Shown here one piece after another: positions 18,805-23,180 of a stretch of DNA of 23,180 bases. The notes beneath the pieces were generated by a model. That model searched no databases and was not told the DNA's origin. It saw nothing but the letters and a program-made list of their open reading frames with translations. The position numbers were made by a program, and so were the translations under genes. The DNA comes from Chara braunii. Lineage: Eukaryota > Streptophyta > Charophyceae > Charales > Characeae. The stretch's first letter is position 1. Every line of letters begins with the position of its first letter. The DNA lies in the NCBI GenBank assembly GCA_003427395.1, contig BFEA01000707.1, forward strand, positions 574,557 to 597,736, written 5' to 3'.

Positions 18805-19286
18805 CCTCGAGAATAGAGACTTTGGTGGACCGATCATGATGCATAAGGGTATAGGGAGAAAGTGGCAGTCTGCCCCAGCCGCCCCCTGGGTGCAGAATCC
18901 GCCTCCCCGCCCCCCTCGTACATCAAGCCGGTCCATTGAAGACACTGCCGAAAGCTAGGTACTCTAGCATGCAAGGGAGAACTATTTAATCATAGTTTGT
19001 CAGACACCCGCTCACTCCTGCACAGTTAATCCCCTGGGGATCCCAGGGCAATCAATGCCGGCAGGTAATTTCATGATCTCAAAGAAAAAGGGTAGATTTT
19101 GGGAGGAACTAGTTTCTTAAGCAGTTGATATTTGGCGCTTGGTACTAGGGCGAAGGGGTTTTCTCCCCTTCCTTAACATCCTGCACAGTCAGTCCTCTGG
19201 ATGCCAGAGTAATCAATGTTGGCAGAACTCACAGTCAACATCTCTTGATCTAGCCTGTATTCATTCTGCAATTCATTCTATGGGAC

Positions 19287-19305
19287 GCTGGACCCGTTTT
19301 CCAGC
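19287..19305 (+). other. Proximal 3' hairpin of the LINE family
   Basis: GCTGGACCCGTTTTCCAGC folds into a 6-bp stem (GCTGGA/TCCAGC). The same hairpin occurs at 3731, 4010 and 11637 on the plus strand and at 5234, 7908 and 19972 on the minus strand. The loop varies while the stem is nearly constant. Confidence 0.75.
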
Positions 19306-19344
19306 AGGTGATGCTCCCCACCAATAGATGGAGCCTCTCCCCGG

Positions 19345-19382
19345 GTGCTAGTGGTGTCTGGTCTTGTCAGCACCACTAGCAC
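19345..19382 (+). other. Terminal stem-loop of LINE 3' end (12-bp perfect stem)
   Basis: Left arm 19345-19356, loop TCTGGTCTTGTCAG, right arm 19371-19382, all 12 pairs Watson-Crick. Copy C (11686-11721) keeps the same loop length and stem with an A-T pair in place of a G-C pair and one A-C mismatch. Copy A (4068-4105) has two mismatches. LINE RTs of several families recognise a 3' stem-loop, so this is a candidate RT-binding site; that role is inferred. Confidence 0.75.
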
Positions 19383-19428
19383 TGTAGGGGGTATGTTTTT
19401 TTGGGGGAAAAAAAAAAAAAAAAAAAAA

Positions 19429-19834
19429 GGGTGGAGTAGGAGGGGTTAAGGAAACCGTCTTGATTGGAATGAACCTTAAACCCTTTTCCTTTATGTTGCC
19501 TAAAACCTCCCCTAATTTTCACCTCTATCCTTCGTATAAGAGCACTCGTGTCGTCCATATCACCTCGGTAAGCAATCGCCCTGGCCACAAAGTTCAAAAA
19601 AAGAAAAAAACGAGAAGAAAAAAACAGAGAAAAGATCCACAGCACGCCTGTCATCCGGTGTCAGGCGAAGGGGCTGCCCAACTGTGGAAACTGGTACCAG
19701 GCCCTCGTACAACTGTAGTACAGCACTCGCACAGGCGAAAAAGAAACATTAAGGGCATAATTACACCACGCCCTCAAAATCGCAAAATAGCAAAATGAGT
19801 GGCTAGATTGAGTTCTTTAAACGAAGGAATCTAT
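19429..19834. other. Unassigned DNA
   Basis: No gene is recognisable. The stretch has an A-rich segment near 19595-19635 and otherwise shows nothing I can assign. Confidence 0.4.
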
Positions 19835-19997
19835 CTTTTCTTTTTTTCTTTTTTTTTCCTTTTTTTTTTGGTTTAAAAAGTCTCTGCAGAATCTAATAGG
19901 GTGGGTGATACGAGCATCCACTCCTACTAGGTCTGCTTCGTCACTCCATCTATTGGTGGGGAGCTCCACCTGCTGCAAACCGGGTCCAGCATCCCTT
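19835..19997 (-). mobile_element. Solo LINE 3'-tail insertion, minus strand
   Basis: The minus strand carries GGGATGCTGGACC, the hairpin GCTGGACCCGGTTTGCAGC (complement of 19972-19990), CTCCCCACCAATAGATGGAG, a distal stem CTAGTAGG(A)GTGG/CCACCCTATTAG (complement of 19893-19930; one bulged A, one G-U) and an A-rich tail (T-rich 19835-19869). The distal stem sequence is quite unlike that of copy E, but twelve pairs form at the corresponding place, so structure outlasts sequence. No target duplication was found. Confidence 0.75.
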
Positions 19998-20229
19998 AAT
20001 TACATATGAAAAAGTTCGAAGATAAGTGTACTAATACCATTGAAATGAAGAAAAAACACCTCTTTAGTCCATCAGGACCGCCAGATCTGAAAATAACATA
20101 CAAGGCTATTACAAGCATTTTCCCTTCTGATATTTAATCCCCCCCACCCCCCCACCATACCACTGTAATTCAACTAAGGCTAATTCAGACTAAGGCTTGG
20201 GTCACTGGGTTCCCCAGGTATTGCAATTG
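19998..20229. other. Unassigned AT-rich DNA
   Basis: No gene or repeat can be supported. A C-rich tract lies near 20140-20155. Confidence 0.4.
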
Positions 20230-20571
20230 TCTATCTTCCAACAATTTTGTTTTGAGATAGTCGCAAGGCAATGGTATGGACATTATGGTATAAACGCTGT
20301 GTCAGGGACAGAGAGGAAGTGGGAACTCATTTTTAATTTTGTACAAACAGAAATTATATATCATTGGTCAAATCTTTCATCTAAACTAAGCAAATTCCAG
20401 CAAAAGAAAGATATTCAATATGCAATCCGACAATTTGAAAAGGACGAGTTGGGGGGATCTGAAGAAGGGGATTTGGTTGAAGTGATATGGCCAGGGGAGG
20501 AAGGGGGTGAAGGGTCTTTCAAAAGGGACTTTCAGCTCATATTCCAGAACTGGTTTCAAGCTTGCTGAGAT
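20230..20571 (+). pseudogene. Divergent LINE C-terminal fragment
   Basis: In one frame RKAMVWTLWYKRCVRDREE matches the RRAVIWALWRRRC stretch of the other LINE proteins. After a frame change the protein continues FVQTEIIYHWSNLSSKLSKF, KKDIQYAIRQFEKDELGGSE, EVIWPGEEGGEG and FQLIFQNW, corresponding to QQVQLEITARW...KNEIQQHI...QVKWSGEEE...LLFFNDW in copy A. Identity is low, so this is a separate subfamily. It ends at a TGA near 20566-20568, without the DPFPP...WYG terminus, 3' UTR or A-tail. Copy F starts about 75 bp further on. Confidence 0.65.
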
Positions 20572-20645
20572 CTCCAGAGTTTTTCTCTGACTCATTTCCA
20601 TGAAGGACTCGATCTGCCAGCTCATTTTGCAATTTTGTCATTTTT

Positions 20646-23180
20646 AGTGCCTAGGAGAAATGGGGGAAACTGTGGGAAAAGGTGTACTATCACTGTTATA
20701 CAAAAAGGGCGACAAAATGAACATTAGAAATTATAGACCTATTACATTGCTCACAGTTGTATACAAAATGATTTCAAAAGTTTTGGCAAACCGTATGGCG
20801 GTTGTCCTAGAAGACGTCATACACCCAACTCAGACAGGGTTTATGGCCGGTAGGAACATACATAAAAATATCTTGTTAGTAAACGATGTGGTCCAACTGG
20901 CCCAACGAAATAAAGCAAACGCGGCCATCATATTCATTGACTTTGAAAAGACCTATGACCATGTTGACTAGAACTTCCTAGACAAATGTCTGGAAATAAT
21001 AAATTTTGGCCCGGTCTTTCGGCGTTGGGTCAGGATCCTCCACCGTAACGCCACCACCTGTGTAGAGGTCAATGGGTCGATAGCGCCCCCTTTTGAGCTC
21101 CATCTGTCAGTGAAACAAGGGGACCTCATCGCTCCTCATCTCTTTCTGGTGATAATGGAAGCGCTTTCGGTCAATCTTAGACACAACAAGGACCTCTCCC
21201 ACATTAAGATCACTAACATTCCGGAGGAGGCGGTACCAATCTGCTCCCTTTTTGCTTGCGACCTCACCATAATGATGGAAGCGACATACCTGAACATGGA
21301 AGAAATTCAAAATCTTATGAATCGGTTTTGTCGACTATCTGATATGGCAGTAAAATGGGGACAGAAGACCGTAGGATGGTAGATGCATCATCAAGGAGGA
21401 AGGCCCCTTGAAAGCCCGCGAATCACATGGCTTCCTCTAGATGACCCTTTAAGAATCCTGGGGGCCCTCATCACGGCAAAAGGGAAGTCGGTGACCAATG
21501 ACGAATTGCCGGCAGGACCTGCAAACACCAAACTTAAACAATGGAACAAAAAACATACATCATTATTTGGGCGGGCCCTAGTCATTAACAATGTGGTGCT
21601 AGCCACACTCTGGTACAAATCCATTGTATAGCCCATGAGCGATGGGGGGCTTAGGTCATTAAAACAACAGTTAGCAACCTTCCTTTGGAGAGGAGATAGC
21701 AACAACCCCCACGCAATCAGTCGAGTAGCATGAAACTCAATGATTCAGCCCAAAGCCAGAGGAGGACTGGGAATCGTGGATCCAGCCACACAATTCCAGG
21801 CCCTCACGTTTCGCTGTCTCCAGCATATCATTTTTTCGCCGTCTTCCCCCTCGCCCCCCCTAGCCCTGACACAAATCGCTGCCCTGACCCCAGAAGCCCC
21901 GCCTGAGACCGACCCGCTGGTATGGTTGCAGGACAGGCACTGGAGGCTCCCAAGGAAATACAGGAACACGCACCCTGCAGACAAACACTGGTTGCGCCTC
22001 ATACGCACATGGAGGAAGCTCCCGCCGCCTGACCGACTGACTCCGGATAGATGAGAAGAAATATTCAGGCAACCGTTGTTCGGAAATCGTTTGATCACGG
22101 ATCCCTTGGGTTGTGTGAGGTGCAACTCAGATGCCCCCTGGAAAGGTTGGGTGAAACACGGCGTCGGCAGGGTAGGGGACCTATGGGACACAGAGGCAAG
22201 GTGTTGGAGGAGTGCAGAAAAGATGCGTGCATGGTTGCGATATTGCCATCTCACTGAATCTGCGCTAAATGAACTCATCGAGAGTTTCTCTCTCCAATGG
22301 TATAGTACCCTTCGAAAAGACCTTCACTTGAAGGAAGGAGACTGGGTGGGACTACCCGATCACGATAACGAAATAGGGCAGGTGTATTGTCAATCAAACA
22401 CAAGCACTGATCGAGGTCTTCTCCGTCCAAAGGGATGGCGACTTACGAGGGAACCAGCATCCCTTCATCTGGAAAGACAGAACGAGCATATATCGCAGCA
22501 GAGTTCTAGATGACGGTAGATGCCGGAGAGCATACCGTCCAATGACCCCGATTGAGGAACTTCCCTTCGACCCTGACGAGTGGCACTAGTCCCAGGAAGT
22601 TTGGATTAGGCAAGGGATGACAAACAAACTAACACTACATAATTTGAAAACCAAATCAGTCTACCGAATGCTCCGTCCCAAACGAAGACTGCGAGAGCGA
22701 GTAGAGGACAGATGGTATCGGCATCTCAATGTGGACGGCGCCTTGCTCAAACCCATCCGATGGTTCATACACTACGGGGACAGACCCGCAAAGATTTTTG
22801 CCCTTCAGTGGCAAATAGCACATCGATGCCTACCAACAAATGACTGGCTGATAGACCATACCCGCTTGGAACAACAAGGACGGGCATTACCCTGGTGCCA
22901 CAACTGCCTTCAGAGCTACCCAGGGAGAAAACGAGCTGAGACAATAGAACACATCTTCCTCCAATGTCCGACAACGGTACTGTTATGGAGGAGTTGGGAC
23001 AGGATCTGGCGACACATTGTCCCCAATGCAGAATGGTCATGGGAATGGAGGGCTATATTACTAGGACACTACCCCCCGATCCGGGGAAACACATTCGAGG
23101 AGAACATGTTCCATTTAGGCAGGCGGGCTGTTCTTTGGGTCATCTGGTGGAAAAGATGCATATTGGAAATAGAAGGGGCA
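20646..23180 (+). mobile_element. LINE copy F, 5'-truncated, continues past window end
   Basis: The copy begins in the RT fingers (CLGEMGETVGKGVLSLLYKK) and runs to the window edge inside the region after the zinc motif. It is closer in sequence to copies C and E than to A. The first 1.86 kb stay in one reading frame. Neither its 5' nor its 3' end is available for a target-duplication test. Confidence 0.87.
20646..23180 (+). pseudogene. LINE reverse transcriptase / zf-RVT polyprotein, copy F (six Trp-position stops, one frameshift)
   Basis: RT motifs: LLYKKGDKMNIRNYRPITLL, IHPTQTGFMAGRNIHKNILL, motif A FIDFEKTYDHVD, VKQGDLIAPHLF, and the catalytic motif at 21251-21262 reading FACD, in which the first of the two catalytic Asp is replaced by Cys. 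In-frame stops at 20969 (TAG), 21380 (TAG), 21629 (TAG), 21731 (TGA) and 22052 (TGA) each occupy a position that is Trp in other copies. A frameshift lies between about 22440 and 22530. Beyond it TAG at 22587 is again at a Trp position, and the frame stays open to 23180 through LKTKSVYRMLRPKRRLRERV, ALQWQIAHRCLPTNDWL, PWCHNCLQSYPGRKRAETIE and HIFLQCPTTV, a complete CxxC...HxxxxC zinc motif. The lost Asp should abolish polymerase activity regardless of the stops. Confidence 0.87.

Larger units (their letters stand above)
18805..19407 (+). other. 3' UTR of LINE copy E with duplicated and terminal stem-loops
   Basis: The UTR contains a partly duplicated block. CCCTGGG-GAT-CCCAGGG (19032-19048) followed by CAATCAATGCCGGCAG is echoed near 19195-19225 by CTCTGG-ATG-CCAGAG followed by TAATCAATGTTGGCAG. 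Then come GCTGGACCCGTTTTCCAGC (19287-19305) and the perfect 12-bp stem GTGCTAGTGGTG/CACCACTAGCAC (19345-19356 with 19371-19382, 14-nt loop), 25 nt before the A-tail. Confidence 0.85.
16676..19428 (+). mobile_element. LINE copy E, 5'-truncated, joined in frame to gag, with A-tail
   Basis: It begins within the part of the LINE protein that follows the RT domain (WKDKHTSLFGRALVINNVVL), passes the zf-RVT region and the WYG terminus, and has the longest 3' UTR in the window and an A21 tail at 19408-19428. The junction with gag is marked by overlapping direct repeats (16694-16820). Gag does not resume after the A-tail, so a simple insertion into an intact gag is not supported. Confidence 0.83.

Noticed and set aside
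20646-22600. Recoded stop codons (TAG or TGA read as Trp)
   Set aside because: Both TAG and TGA occur at Trp positions, other copies have stops at Gln and Cys positions too, and frameshifts accompany them. Decay is the simpler explanation.

Overview
This window looks like repeat-dense, intergenic nuclear DNA from a eukaryote. Nothing in it resembles a bacterial or organellar gene, and I found no intact host gene. Almost every long open stretch is a decayed copy of one non-LTR retrotransposon (LINE) family. Its protein has a reverse transcriptase (RT) domain followed by a C-terminal zinc-binding region of the zf-RVT type (WCxxC...ETIEHIFLQCP). The family style, the Ty3/gypsy-like gag and the tRNA-derived SINE fit a plant or streptophyte alga; a charophyte such as Chara is a guess I cannot confirm here. 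Single Ns in the first 4 kb and a 157-base gap at 12699-12855 point to a draft assembly.

Layout: 1-425, minus-strand LINE zinc-finger fragment. 424-4186, plus-strand LINE copy A (RT to 3' end, tail turned into an (AT)30 microsatellite). 4258-4916, minus-strand LINE fragment B, interrupted at 4632-4789 by a 150-bp element with terminal inverted repeats and TTAA duplications. 4917-7217, mostly unassigned DNA with several short minus-strand LINE tails, including a nested pair at 6429-6612. 7218-7668, a tRNA-derived SINE on the minus strand with a 12-bp target-site duplication. 7779-7935, another minus-strand LINE tail. 8335-11765, LINE copy C, heavily broken. 11766-12620, 3' coding part of a divergent LINE (D). 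12621-13202, pyrimidine-rich DNA with the gap, then unassigned DNA. 13203-16675, CpG-rich DNA leading into a Ty3/gypsy-type gag, which runs in frame into LINE copy E (16676-19428). 19835-19997, another minus-strand tail. 20230-20571, a divergent LINE C-terminal fragment. 20646-23180, LINE copy F, open at the window edge.

No copy here retains an apurinic endonuclease domain, all carry stops or frameshifts, and two of the three RT-bearing copies have changes at or beside the catalytic site (FGDD in A, FACD in F). None can be autonomous as read. They nevertheless preserve a comparative record: the 3' ends share a set of stem-loops kept by paired substitutions, most likely the RNA feature recognised by the element's RT. 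Short solo copies of this 3' end are scattered through the window.

The observations most worth checking are the structured 3' tail with covarying stems, the TTAA-flanked mini-transposon whose removal restores the LINE reading frame, the insertion made only of an A-rich tail with a 15-bp target duplication, the SINE, and the run of premature stops that fall on conserved Trp codons.
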